64,000 bases of DNA from Phymorhynchus buccinoides (taxonomy: Eukaryota; Mollusca; Gastropoda; Neogastropoda; Raphitomidae). The notes below the pieces were generated by a model, which searched no databases, was not told the DNA's origin, and saw only the letters and a list, made by a program, of their open reading frames with translations. The stretch is taken from contig CM065694.1 of assembly GCA_017654935.2 (NCBI GenBank), forward strand, positions 4,533,215 to 4,597,214. The letters are read 5' to 3'. Below, in pieces: positions 31,254 through 42,977 of the stretch (position 1 is the stretch's first letter; the number at the start of each line of letters is the position of its first letter). Position numbers and translations under genes: made by a program.

Positions 31254-31897
31254 AAAGAAAACCTCAACTTTTATGGTACTTGACGACGACCAGGTCCCTG
31301 CCCTGGTTAAGGTCCTGGAGCCACTGCAGGACGCGGGAGGTGGGGTCACAGATGAGACATAGACACAGACAGAGATAGACAAAGACCCCCAACATACATG
31401 GTACTTGACGACGACCAGGTCCCTGCCCTGGTAGAAGTCCTGGAGCCACTGCAGGACGCGGGAGGTGGGGTCACAGATGAGACATACACACAGACAGAGA
31501 TAGACAAAGACCCCCAACATACATGGTACTTGACGACGACCAGGTCCCTGCCCTGGTAGAAGTCCTGGAGCCACTGCAGGACGCGGGAGGTGGGGTCACA
31601 GATGAGACATACACACAGACAGAGATAGACAAAGACCCCCAACATACATGGTACTTGACGACGACCAGGTCCCTGCCCTGGTAGAAGTCCTGGAGCCACT
31701 GCAGGACGCGGGAGGTGGGGTCACAGATGAGACATACACACAGACAGAGATAGACAAAGACCCCCAACATACATGGTACTTGACGACGACCAGGTCCCTG
31801 CCCTGGTAGAAGTCCTGGAGCCACTGCAGGACGCGGGAGGTGGGGTCACAGATGAGACATACACACAGACAGAGATAGACAAAGACCCCCAACATAC
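31066..31897 (-). repeat. Donor-edge array of exon 9 (5 extra copies, 125 bp, plus an old copy)
   Basis: Units start at 31275, 31400, 31525, 31650 and 31775 (real 31900), exactly 125 bp apart. Each holds 83 coding bases (CDPTSRVLQWLQDxYQGRDL onwards) plus CAT|GTATGTT. An older copy at 31066-31125 is separated by a (CA)n run at 31169-31251. The real exon reads LYQ where most copies read FYQ. Confidence 0.96.
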
Positions 31898-32083
31898 ATG
31901 GTACTTGACGACGACCAGGTCCCTGCCCTGGTAGAGGTCCTGGAGCCACTGCAGGACGCGGGAGGTGGGGTCACAGATGAGGGGCCAGGCCGTGGTGCTG
32001 GCCTCCTGCATCAGGAAGCACGAGTTCTCCAGCATCAGCCGCGTGGTGGGCAGCCGCATCATCTCCAGCTTCATTATGTCAAT
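31898..32083 (-). CDS. Dynein heavy chain exon 9: AAA5
   Basis: It encodes window residues 397-458. TAWPLICDPTSRVLQWLQ is the conserved WPLxxDPQxQAxxWI segment of AAA5, followed by DLVVVKYH. The acceptor is TTTTCCCAG|ATT and the donor is TACCAT|GTATGTT (phase 0). The last 80-odd coding bases and the donor recur in five further copies at 31275-31897. Confidence 0.97.
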
Positions 32084-32309
32084 CTGGGAAAAAAGAAGAA
32101 AAAGAGAAGCAATGATAGAGTAGCGGCCCTTTGCTACTTTCTTTTTTCTATATGCTATGGCATGGATTCCAGATTGATAAAATAATGCTATTGTTTTGAG
32201 TGTTGGTCAGTATGGTTGGAATAGATTTGTCATTATGTCAATTTGGTGAGGGCAAGGAGGACAAGAAAAGAATGAACCATACAAAGAAAGACATCGCCTT
32301 AGTCAGTTA

Positions 32310-33325
32310 ATCCTTTCACCGCCAAAGTCACATTTTAGCACCACAGTTATTTAACACCTGGTCAGAGAATGAGGACAACTAGGCCTCGCGGCCTCTTAAT
32401 GTGTCCTTTCTGATTATTTGTATTCTTTTTCATGATTGGCATGACTAGGACGCATTTGGATGTGTTAATCATATACACATTTCAATTGTTGATTCTTGGG
32501 GTCTTTATCGAGGAGGTTTTTGAACTGATTAAGGTTAGGTGCCAATTTAATATGTGCTGGAAGAGAATTCCAGTACTTGGTGACTCTGTTACTAAAGAAA
32601 TTCCTTCTAATGTTAGTTCTGCTGTATTGGGTTAGTAATTTCAAATCATTATTCCTAGTTTTTGAGTAGTTAGAAAGTTGTAGCAAATGTTTGTTAGTAA
32701 TATCAGAACTGTGAAAATTTGTATAAACATTATCAAATCACCTCGTAGTCGCCGATATTTTAGGGATGGTAAATTCAGTTTATCTAACCTGTCACCATAA
32801 TCTAAATTTCGTAATGCTTTTACTAGTTTGGTTGCTCTCCTTTGAACACGTTTGATAGCCTGAGACTGTCTTTTTAGGAAAGGATTCCAAATTAAGTTGC
32901 CATATTCCAAATGGGGTCTCACCAAACTTTTATACAAATTTACAAACACCTCTCCATTTAGTCCTATGAAAGTCCTCCTTATTAATCCTAACATTTTGTT
33001 TGCTTTATTAATTGCGGATGTTATATGCTTATCAAATTTCAGTTTTGGATCAAAAATCACTCCAAGATCTTTTTCTTCTACACAAGATTCCAAAACGTGT
33101 CTGTCGTTACCGTGTGTTATTTCGTACTCTGTTCTATGTCACTAAAAGGCATCAAATTGGGGTCTATTATCAAAAGACCCTATTGTCTTAGTTTTGAGAA
33201 GTAAGGATAGACCTTATTTTATATATGTCACAGAAGAATCCACAATACTGCAGATGGATTTTGTTCTCTACCCAGGTAAATTGAATGGAAAATTTTGGCT
33301 GAAATATGGCTGGCGGTGAAAGGGT
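32310..33325. mobile_element. TTAA-flanked MITE E interrupted by a LINE
   Basis: The left piece starts TTAATCCTTTCACCGCCA and breaks after AACACCT near 32361. The right piece resumes ATGTCACTAAAAGGCATC near 33146 and ends GGCTGGCGGTGAAAGGGT. The intact copy at 63373-63618 shows these pieces are contiguous in the parent element. Confidence 0.85.
32362..33145 (-). pseudogene. LINE fragment: 3' end of a non-LTR retrotransposon reverse transcriptase
   Basis: The minus strand encodes EEKDLGVIFDPKLKFDKHIT, INKANKMLGLIRRTF, LYKSLVRPHLEYGNLIWNPF and RVQRRATKLV. These are the thumb and C-terminal region typical of non-LTR reverse transcriptases of the jockey/CR1-like groups. A frameshift near 32690 separates this from RNFFSNRVTKYWNSLP, also typical of the C-terminal end. 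The 5' end is missing, so it is an inactive, truncated insertion. Confidence 0.9.
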
Positions 33326-33386
33326 ATAAAATTCGGTAACAAAACTCTACAGATTTGAAAGTGACAGAGACTTGGTGTGAACTGAC

Positions 33387-33495
33387 CGGTGTGTAGAGGA
33401 AGTCGATGAGCTCGATGTTGCGGAACAGCAGGTTCTTGTGCAGCGGCAGACCATGATGCTCACACACCTGCATGAAGAACTCGCCCATGCGTAGC
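33387..33495 (-). CDS. Dynein heavy chain exon 8: AAA5
   Basis: It encodes window residues 360-396, including LRMGEFFMQVCEHHGLPLHK and ELIDFLYTP. The acceptor is TTTTTCAG|G and the donor is ACACCG|GTCAGTT (phase 0). No edge duplication is visible here. Confidence 0.94.
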
Positions 33496-33770
33496 CTGAA
33501 AAACAAAAACAGTTACACAGGTAAGTCTTGTTTACTTTGGTAATCTTGTATTTTAGTCACCCACGTCATGTCATGAGCCCCAAAGTCTGCTTCTTTCAGT
33601 TTTAGTATAATAATCCTAGTGTTTCTCTCTTCACACCCAGTTCCTCCCCCCTCCCTTCCAGTGCTGAGCCCAGGGTTCATACAAAATTCTTACCAAAATT
33701 CCCAAACTTTTCCCAAACCCTAGCGACCATTTTCCCAAACCAGACATCTTGCTGCATGCGGTTAAAGTCT

Positions 33771-33891
33771 GTCGTGAAACCCAGATGTAAAGGCACAAGT
33801 AAAGGAACGACAACTCCTCGTCGATGAAACCCGGATGTAAAGGCACAAGTAAAGGAACGACAACTCCTCGTCGACTTCCGGCATGAAAAGC
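33771..33891. repeat. Short tandem duplication (2 units, about 51 bp)
   Basis: GGATGTAAAGGCACAAGTAA and ACGACAACTCCTCGTCGA occur twice in a row in the intron between exons 8 and 7. Confidence 0.85.
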
Positions 33892-34504
33892 GAAAGTAGA
33901 CAAACAGCGAATCGCAAAGCTGGCCTCTTTTGTTGGTTTGTTTTGCTATTCCCTAAACTTTTTGAAGGGTAGAACCAATTTAAAACACCTGTTCACACAT
34001 ACTGGTCACTAAAATAAAACCATTTTGCCGACTTGTCAAAATTCCCAAACTTCCACAAACCTCTTCCAGGCTCTGGGGAAATTCCCAAACTTTCCAGGAC
34101 TTGAAAACGGTTCCTCATTCCCCCCCAACTTTCACAAATTGCATGCATGAGTACAACTCCCCAAATGAAAAAAACTGAAAGGCAGGGGTCCAGGGGCAGA
34201 GCCCCGTCGGACGATTCAGGGGGGCAAGTTGAGAGAGAGAGATAACGAGACAGACAGACAGTTAAAATAGTAGACAGAGACAGTTTGAGTCTGATAAGCC
34301 TTGTAAAATCATTACATTGCCTTTGTAAACTTCCAAGATAGAACAACCAAGTTCAAAACGCCCCAAATCACTTGCGGTCAATTTTTGTGTGTGGATGAAT
34401 TAAAAAAAAAATGAAGTTCAGTTTCTGGTAAAATTCAAAATGCTGAAATCAGTGTAAAAATGAAAGAGTAGCACCCATGTGTTTGCCTCGCTGCCTGTAC
34501 CGAC

Positions 34505-34633
34505 CTGGTGTCCACGTTCACTGCGGTGCTGTAGGTGAGGAAGCCAGAGGCAGTCAGACAGTTGGCGATCAGAAGTTCGTTGCTGCTGTTGTCTTTTACG
34601 TGCTGTCGCCACGAGGCCTCCTGGTCTTTCAGA
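34505..34633 (-). CDS. Dynein heavy chain exon 7: end of CC2, start of AAA5
   Basis: It encodes window residues 317-359. The coil end SLKDQEASWRQHVKD is followed by LLIANCLTASGFLTYST, matching the conserved G-D-x-L-x-x-A-x-F-x-x-Y start of AAA5 after the stalk. The acceptor is TTCTTACAG|T and the donor is GACACCAG|GTCGGT. Confidence 0.95.
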
Positions 34634-34734
34634 CTGTAAGAAGAAAACAAAATGTGCATCTATGGCGCACTCATTCAGATTTGTTTTTGGAAAACAATTG
34701 GAGTACTGAAGGGGGTTGCGTACCCCTTCAGGCA

Positions 34735-34912
34735 TTATCGTAATATGACGTCAATTTGTGGATCTCATATCTAAAATAAGGTCTAGCCTTACTTCCCCAA
34801 ACTAAGACAATACTGTCTTTGGATAATAGACCCCAATTTGATGCCTTTTAGTGACATAGGTGTTGAATCACTGTAGTTCTAAAATGCGACTTTGGCGGTG
34901 AAAGGGTTAACC
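34735..34912 (-). mobile_element. MITE E copy, reverse, one end lost
   Basis: GACCCCAATTTGATGCCTTT and TTGGCGGTGAAAGGGTTAA match the intact copy at 63373-63618. The TTAA is present at the right end only. Confidence 0.75.
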
Positions 34913-35179
34913 CTTATTCCCACTCAAACTGGTCACCATGGGCATCAGTCCCCTACAACCTCTCACTGACCTCTCCACCATCTCAGAGGAAATCTCGTGG
35001 AGAGACTCGTGGAGGGGGCGGGGTCATCCAGCTCCCAGTATGGAGGCATGAGACATCCACCCACTGCTTCAGGTAATCAAACTGAACAAGACCCCTCCAC
35101 TATATATCGTAACCCTTATTCCCACTCAAACTGGTCACCATGGGCATCAGTCCCCCACACCCTCTCACTGACCTCTCCA
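34913..35179. repeat. Diverged start of the exon 6 donor array
   Basis: CACTCAAACTGGTCACCATG followed by CTCTCACTGACCTCTCCACC occurs twice, in longer irregular units that flank the regular 50-bp array. Confidence 0.7.
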
Positions 35180-38100
35180 TCTCAGAGGCAGTCCCATAGG
35201 CATTAGTCCCCCACACCCTCTCATTGACCTCTCCTCCATCTCAGAGGCAGCCTTAGTCCCCCACACCCTCTCATTGACCTCTCCACCATCTCAGAGGCAG
35301 CCTTAGTCCCCTACACCCTCTCACTGACCTCTCCTCCATCTCAGAGGCAGCCTTAGTCCCCCACACCCTCTCACTGACCTCTCCTCCATCTCAGAGGCAG
35401 CCTTAGTCCCCTACACCCTCTCACTGACCTCTCCACCATCTCAGAGGCAGCCTTAGTCCCCTACACCCTCTCACTGACCTCTCCACCATCTCAGAGGCAG
35501 CCTTAGTCCCCTACACCCTCTCACTGACCTCTCCTCCATCTCAGAGGCAGCCTTAGTCCCCCACACCCTCTCACTGACCTCTCCTCCATCTCAGAGGCAG
35601 CCTTAGTCCCCTACACCCTCTCACTGACCTTTCCTCCATCTCAGAGGCAGCCTTAGTCCCCCACACCCTCTCACTGACCTCTCCTCCATCTCAGAGGCAG
35701 CCTTAGTCCCCCACACCCTCTCACTGACCTCTCCTCCATCTCAGAGGCAGCCTTAGTCCCCTACACCCTCTCACTGACCTCTCCACCATCTCAGAGGCAG
35801 CCTTAGTCCCCCACACCCTCTCACTGACCTCTCCACCATCTCAGAGGCAGCCTTAGTCCCCCACACCCTCTCACTGACCTCTCCTCCATCTCAGAGGCAG
35901 CCTTAGTCCCCCACACCCTCTCACTGACCTCTCCTCCATCTCAGAGGCAGCCTTAGTCCCCTACACCCTCTCACTGACCTCTCCACCATATCAGAGGCAG
36001 CCTTAGTCCCCCACACCCTCTCACTGACCTCTCCTCCATCTCAGAGGCAGCCTTAGTCCCACACACCCTCTCACTGACCTCTCCTCCATCTCAGAGGCAG
36101 CCTTAGTCCCCTACACCCTCTCACTGACCTCTCCACCATATCAGAGGCAGCCTTAGTCCCCCACACCCTCTCACTGACCTCTCCTCCATCTCAGAGGCAG
36201 CCTTAGTCCCACACACCCTCTCACTGACCTCTCCTCCATCTCAGAGGCAGCCTTAGTCCCCTACACCCTCTCACTGACCTCTCCACCATCTCAGAGGCAG
36301 CCTTAGTCCCCCACACCCTCTCACTGACCTCTCCACCATCTCAGAGGCAGCCTTAGTCCCCCACACCCTCTCACTGACCTCTCCACCATCTCAGAGGCAG
36401 CCTTAGTCCCCCACACCCTCTCACTGACCTTTCCTCCATCTCAGAGGCAGCCTTAGTCCCCTACACCCTCTCACTGACCTCTCCACCATCTCAGAGGCAG
36501 CCTTAGTCCCCCACACCCTCTCACTGACCTCTCCTCCATCTCAGAGGCAGCCTTAGTCCCCCACACCCTCTCACTGACCTCTCCTCCATCTCAGAGGCAG
36601 CCTTAGTCCCCCACACCCTCTCACTGACCTCTCCTCCATCTCAGAGGCAGCCTTAGTCCCCCACACCCTCTCACTGACCTCTCCTCCATCTCAGAGGCAG
36701 CCTTAGTCCCCCACACCCTCTCACTGACCTCTCCTCCATCCCAGATGCAGCCTTAGTCCCCCACACCCTCTCACTGACCTCTCCTCCATCTCAGAGGCAG
36801 CCTTAGTCCCCTACACCCTCTCACTGACCTCTCCTCCATCTCAGAGGCAGCCTTAGTCCCCCACACCCTCTCACTGACCTCTCCTCCATCTCAGAGGCAG
36901 CCTTAGTCCCCCACACCCTCTCACTGACCTCTCCTCCATCTCAGAGGCAGCCTTAGTCCCCCACACCCTCTCACTGACCTCTCCTCCATCTCAGAAGCAG
37001 CCTTAGTCCCCCACACCCTCTCACTGACCTCTCCTCCATCTCAGAGGCAGCCTTAGTCCCCCACACCCTCTCACTGACCTCTCCTCCATCTCAGAGGCAG
37101 CCTTAGTCCCCCACACCCTCTCACTGACCTCTCCTCCATCTCAGAGGCAGCCTTAGTCCCCCACACCCTCTCACTGACCTCTCCTCCATCTCAGAGGCAG
37201 CCTTAGTCCCCTACACCCTCTCACTGACCTCTCCTCCATCTCAGAGGCAGCCTTAGTCCCCCACACCCTCTCACTGACCTCTCCTCCATCTCAGAGGCAG
37301 CCTTAGTCCCCCACACCCTCTCACTGACCTCTCCTCCATCTCAGAGGCAGCCTTAGTCCCCCACACCCTCTCACTGACCTCTCCTCCATCTCAGAGGCAG
37401 CCTTAGTCCCCCACACCCTCTCACTGACCTCTCCTCCATCTCAGAGGCAGCCTTAGTCCCCCACACCCTCTCACTGACCTCTCCTCCATCTCAGAGGCAG
37501 CCTTAGTCCCCCACACCCTCTCACTGACCTCTCCTCCATCTCAGAGGCAGCCTTAGTCCCCCACACCCTCTCACTGACCTCTCCTCCATCTCAGAGGCAG
37601 CCTTAGTCCCCCACACCCTCTCACTGACCTCTCCTCCATCTCAGAGGCAGCCTTAGTCCCCCACACCCTCTCACTGACCTCTCCACCATCTCAGAGGCAG
37701 CCTTAGTCCCCCACACCCTCTCACTGACCTCTCCTCCATCTCAGAGGCAGCCTTAGTCCCCCACACCCTCTCACTGACCTCTCCACCATCTCAGAGGCAG
37801 CCTTAGTCCCCCACACCCTCTCACTGACCTCTCCACCATCTCAGAGGCAGCCTTAGTCCCCCACACCCTCTCACTGACCTCTCCTCCATCTCAGAGGCAG
37901 CCTTAGTCCCCTACACCCTCTCACTGACCTCTCCTCCATCTCAGAGGCAGCCTTAGTCCCCCACACCCTCTCACTGACCTCTCCTCCATCTCAGAGGCAG
38001 CCTTAGTCCCCCACACCCTCTCACTGACCTCTCCACCATCTCAGAGGCAGCCTTAGTCCCCTACACCCTCTCACTGACCTCTCCTCCATCTCAGAGGCAG

Positions 38101-38628
38101 CCTTAGTCCCCCACACCCTCTCACTGACCTCTCCTCCATCTCAGAGGCAGCCTTAGTCCCCTACACCCTCTCACTGACCTCTCCTCCATCTCAGAGGCAG
38201 CCTTAGTCCCCCACACCCTCTCACTGACCTCTCCTCCATCTCAGAGGCAGCCTTAGTCCCCTACACCCTCTCACTGACCTTTCCTCCATCTCAGAGGCAG
38301 CCTTAGTCCCCCACACCCTCTCACTGACCTCTCCACCATCTCAGAGGCAGCCTTAGTCCCCCACACCCTCTCACTGACCTCTCCTCCATCTCAGAGGCAG
38401 CATTAGTCCCCCACACCCTCTCACTGACCTCTCCACCATCTCAGAGGCAGCCTTAGTCCCCCACACCCTCTCACTGACCTCTCCACCATCTCAGAGGCAG
38501 CCTTAGTCCCCCACACCCTCTCACTGACCTCTCCACCATCTCAGAGGCAGCCTTAGTCCCCCACACCCTCTCACTGACCTCTCCTCCATCTCAGAGGCAG
38601 CCTTAGTACCCTACACCCTCTCACTGAC
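35180..38628 (-). repeat. Donor-edge array of exon 6 (about 69 copies, 50 bp)
   Basis: The 50-bp unit holds 26 coding bases (the codons for KAASEMVE), AG|GTCAGTGAG and a short intron piece, for about 3.4 kb in all. Variants (CTCCTCC/CTCCACC, CTACACC/CCACACC, rare ACACACC and CCATA) form a three-unit 150-bp block repeated at 35951 and 36101. Copies nearest the middle are the most uniform. Confidence 0.97.
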
Positions 38629-38822
38629 CTCTCCACCATCTCAGAGGCAGCCTTGAGCCTCTCGTTCATGGACTGCAGCTCCATGTGCAGGGAATGCTTT
38701 TCCACCACGGCCTGGTCGAAGCCCACCTGAAGCACGTTCACCTCCTCCTGAAGCCGCGGCAGGTCCGCCTCGCTGAGCTCCTCCTCCGGCTCCTCCTCCT
38801 TCTTCTCCTCCTCATCTTTGGG
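38629..38822 (-). CDS. Dynein heavy chain exon 6: CC2 with acidic insert
   Basis: It encodes window residues 253-316. The exon opens with a Glu/Lys-rich tract (PKDEEEKKEEEPEEEL) that I do not recognise from other dynein stalks, then continues as a coiled coil (LPRLQEEVNVLQ, then MELQSMNERLKAASEMVE). The acceptor is GGACCAG|CCC and the donor is GTGGAGAG|GTCAGTG (phase 2). The last 26 coding bases and this donor are the source of the 69-copy array at 35180-38628. Confidence 0.92.
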
Positions 38823-38945
38823 CTGGTCCAAGGTGGGGATGAAAAACAGGGGGGAAGGTTGTTAGTGGCTGAGAACTGTTGCGACACGGTTTTTAAAAAA
38901 TGATTGATTGTGAAGTTTTGTAAGCTCAGTCTGAGAAATGTTGTT

Positions 38946-39108
38946 ACAGTGGAACCTCCCTTTTAAAACATTAAAAAATCATCAAGGGTCTTATTTATAA
39001 GGGAGGTAATTTTAATAGTTAGAAAGAAGGGCAATGTCTCAGAGAAGTAGGTCTTATGTGGAAGGGAGTCTTATAATTGGAGGTCTTATAAGAGGTTCCA
39101 CTGTATAA
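38946..39108. mobile_element. MITE G copy with TA flanks
   Basis: It starts CAGTGGAACCTCCCTTTTAA, ends ATAAGAGGTTCCACTG and is flanked by TA on both sides. A MITE E end fragment follows at 39180-39232. Confidence 0.8.
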
Positions 39109-39232
39109 ATATTTGTGCTAGTATAGTGTGGTGATGGTATTGAAGACGATGGGAAATATAAGGTCTTAACTGCAAAACCTCATACCATTTTGGTGCATAA
39201 ATGCGACATTGGCAGTGAAAGGGTAAAACTAT

Positions 39233-41556
39233 CGTGTTAAACTATAATTGCATGATATATAATAAAATGCCAGGTCTTTTTTCTTTTTTCTTCTTTAATG
39301 CATAAATTATCATTTTACAACAGAAAACTAAAAAAAAAAATCAAATATAAAACAAACAAAAGCAAACCATGTTATTACTTCTTTTTTTAAAATCAATGCA
39401 GATGGCAAATTTCTCTATTTGCTACAATAAACAGCTCAACATTTTTCTTTCTGCAAGATATTATGCTAAAAAGAAGACAAACATTTACCATTTGTATACC
39501 AAGACGGGTCACAAATAAAACAATGAATGTGTGCCTCTTTCAACACACACCAATAGACATAGAATCTATTCATGAGCTACGTTCACAATAGGAATTGTTC
39601 GGAAATAATTAAGGGGAGTCATTTCATGGTGTGTGGGAGTGATCTTGCCCAATTCAATCGGTCAAACAGGGGAAGTTACTCTACCATCAGGTAGATCCCC
39701 AGCTCTCGCCTCGTGTGTCTGAGTAGACTTACATCACTTAGAACACTGTGTGTCATTCTAAAATTGATGTTATTTATATTTTAAAGTTACATTTTGTAAG
39801 TTCCATCAGTTTGTGGATACTGGCCGCCCCTCATTTTTCGAAAAAAAAAAAATGTTTGCAAGTCGCTGACTCACATCCTGCGGCTTCAAGCTTCAACGCC
39901 ATGCCGCTATGGTTGCCATGGTTTTGACCGAGCAAGTCGAGGTAATCAACTCTAATTTTCATGAAGTGCTCTCCCCTAGTTTTTTCTCTCCAAAAATCGT
40001 CTATTGCTGGGTATTCTGTCATTTATTTTCCCTCCAAATGTGTCTAGAAACACAGTAAAGCAGCTAAGACAAGAAAGACCCACCCCGACCTCAATAAGCA
40101 CATCAAAACATGCAGATGAAAACAACAACAGAAACAACAGAAAAACAACTAAAAACAAACAGTGGAGAAATTAGTCAAAATGCATTATTTGCCAGGCACA
40201 ATATTTAAGTTTGCTTAATCATTTTTCCATTAATTAATTACCTTTTTTTTTAAAATTCACATAACATTCCATATTTGATAAAAGTTTGTAAAATCACTCC
40301 AGCTCATTCTCTTGGACAATGCAACATTTTAAATGCCAAGTTTCATGTTTGGAGAAAATGCCATTCTTTTCAGCCATGGGGAAAAAAACAACAACTTTTC
40401 TTCAACCCTTTTAAGTTATATCTTTGGACAAGGGTTGTTTAAAACTTTAACACAAGCACCCCGCCTGCATGCAACCCCCAAGCGTGCCCTCCAAACTCAC
40501 GAGCTGTATGCAAGTGAAGGTGGGCTGACAACACTTGATTTGTTGAAGGATTCAAAAGCTACAAGTGCCAGTTACCAACTTTCAACACTCTTAAAGATAA
40601 AAGATCCATCAATAGTATGTTTACATTTTCAAACAACACTTGATTTGTTGAAGGATTCAAAAGCTACAAGCGCCACAGTTACCAACTTTCAACACTCTTA
40701 AAGATAAAAGATCCATCAATAGTATGTTTACATTTTCAAAACATTTTGACTGAAAGTGTTTGCTGCTTCTGATTTCATCACACCTTTGTGAAACAAAACA
40801 TAAAACGCTGTTAGTTTGTGGAAGTTAAAACTCCAAATAATCATGCCGTTTTGTCTTGAAAAGTTGCCACGCAACCATACGGTAGCAATTGTAATATTTA
40901 CTTACCTTTTGTTTTGTTGTTAAAACAGTGGGTTTTTTTAAATTTATTAGATGGCAATAATTGTAATACTTTGCATGCCTCTTGTTTAGTTGTTAATAGT
41001 TTTTCAAACATCAGAGGTGTCACGAACTTTGGCCCCAAATTAGGAGAGGCTCCCTGGCCACAAATTCAGAATTGTTAAAAAGTAGAAAGGATCACCAAAA
41101 TTTAACAATAATGTAAACAACCCCAACATACACCAAAATCGTCACCACCCCAGCTTAAGGGAAATGGGAGAGTTCAGCCAAATCAACAAGAAATCAATTT
41201 CTCCACCCATATAATAAATCAACAGTTGCAAGCAAAACTGACATCATACATCAGGAATTTGTTTCTCCATCCATTTAACAAATCAACAGTTGCAAGCAAA
41301 ACTGATATCCTACATCAGGAATTTGTTTCTCCATCCATTTAAACAGAAACAAAGAATCATACCAAAACCAATGATGATTGTCTAAGAGAAAGACAGATTA
41401 ACGTAAATAAGACAAAAATAATTTATTGAAAGGAATAAGAAAGAAAATGAGACAGATATGGACAGAAGAAACTACAAAGGTGCATCTAATAACAATGGGA
41501 TTACAACTGAATGATAAAACAAGAGGCTAACAATATGGGTTCATCAACTCATTAAC
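39233..41556. other. Long AT-rich intron segment with two small duplications
   Basis: No exon is seen. Two tandem duplications occur: a unit of about 105 bp twice at 40528-40738 (AACACTTGATTTGTTGAAGG) and a 75-bp unit at 41190-41345 (AAATCAACAGTTGCAAGCAA). The rest is AT-rich and unrecognised. Confidence 0.6.
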
Positions 41557-42010
41557 TCTTCTGCCGCCGTCGGCGGGTTGAACCGCCCGGTTTACTGTAT
41601 ACCGTTGCTAGCCATGGGTGGGTTTGACCGCCAGATACTAGGGAAACCCCGGTGTCCCCCTTTGCGCTATTTATATGAAGTGACATCTCATCCTTTACTT
41701 CCGTGACATGCGCAGTTCGCTCAGGGAAAGCACAATCTTCCGCCATCTTCATTTGTAGGCTACATTTTGTAATTTTCAATCGATTTTCGTCGCATTTTCG
41801 ACGATGGAAACCGACGTCTTTTGGCGTGAACCTATACAAGATGGCGACAGTGACGACGAAGCATTTACTGTGGAAGAAGTGGCAGAATCTGAACTTAGGC
41901 GAATAAAAAAGAGCATCGAAAGTGTTGAAACGATCTTGGGTTTGCAGCAGCAGATCGACACAGGTAATTTTCGTGATGATTCGAGCGAGTATTTTTTTCA
42001 TTAATTTTTA
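41557..42010 (+). mobile_element. 5' end of a possible piggyBac-like element
   Basis: TTAACTCTTCTGCCGCCGTC opens the segment. From 41803 an ORF of 66 codons starts METDVFWREPIQDGDSDDEA, an acidic N-terminus of a kind common in piggyBac-type transposases. A potential donor ACAG|GTAATTTT occurs after QQQIDT. No catalytic domain follows, so at best it is a 5' remnant. Confidence 0.35.
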
Positions 42011-42361
42011 AAGTGAGTGTGTGCGAAAATCAGTGCAGCGGCAAAAATTAGTTGGTGCGCAACGGTAAACAGTCTTAGTAATACTTGGTAGTAGAAGAGT
42101 CAAGTTTCTCTCATCAGTGGAAACACTAATTTGTTTTAAATCTGATGTAATGTACATAGCAAGACATTAATTATCTAGTATTAATTTGATATACAGGGAT
42201 AATGTAGTCATCTGAATCCACATTACACACACAAAATCTTATCCCAAACCCAGATTCATTGTAGTTACCAAGCTAAATATTAAAAATGGAGCTACCAACT
42301 GAAGCTTAGAAAAGCCAAACTTGATCAACAAAACTGATAAAATACCCTTTGTCCCTACTTC

Positions 42362-42447
42362 AAACAGAAATCCGGACACGTACGCACCTTACCCATTATG
42401 GCCATATAGCCTGGGAACACAGAAGAAGAAGAAGAAGAAGAAGAAGT
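42362..42447 (+). mobile_element. SINE-like element N fragment with GAA tail
   Basis: ATCCGGACACGTACGCACCT and CCCATTATGGCCATATAGCC are followed by an AGAAGAAG tail. Confidence 0.7.
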
Positions 42448-42977
42448 CCCTACTTAAGTGTTCAAAATTGATATAATACAGCCACCCCCCCCCCCCCTCC
42501 CCCTTAATAACTATTAAACATTTTAGAGGAGTTGTTACACTTTTTTTCTTCAATATTTTGTTCTTTCATTTTGTTCTAAGCATTAAAACTATAAAATAAA
42601 AAAAAGGAACAAAACTGAACCAAAACAAAAGCTCAAGGAACAACTTGAGTCAAAACTCACAAACATTGAAACTAAACAACTACAACCCAAAGAAGATAAA
42701 ACACAGGCTGTTTCTTCTAATCGTAATTAAGACAGTTACATCAAAGGAGAAATTTAGATAAAAGACAAAGTAAACAAACAACAAAAGACTGTAAAATCCA
42801 TTACAGACATAAACAACATGCAAACAAACAAGCAAAGAAAATAAAGTAAATCAATAAACACATGAATAAATGAGAAGAGAAATATCCACATAAAACATTC
42901 TTCGATGTTAACTAAACGAGTAAGATCTAAAGGAAGTTACAGAGCATGCAAAGTCGGATTCAGAAAGAGGATTGACT

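Noticed and set aside
35180..38628. CRISPR-like regular array
   Set aside because: Units are contiguous without unique spacers, and the unit is an exon border of the dynein gene in an animal genome.
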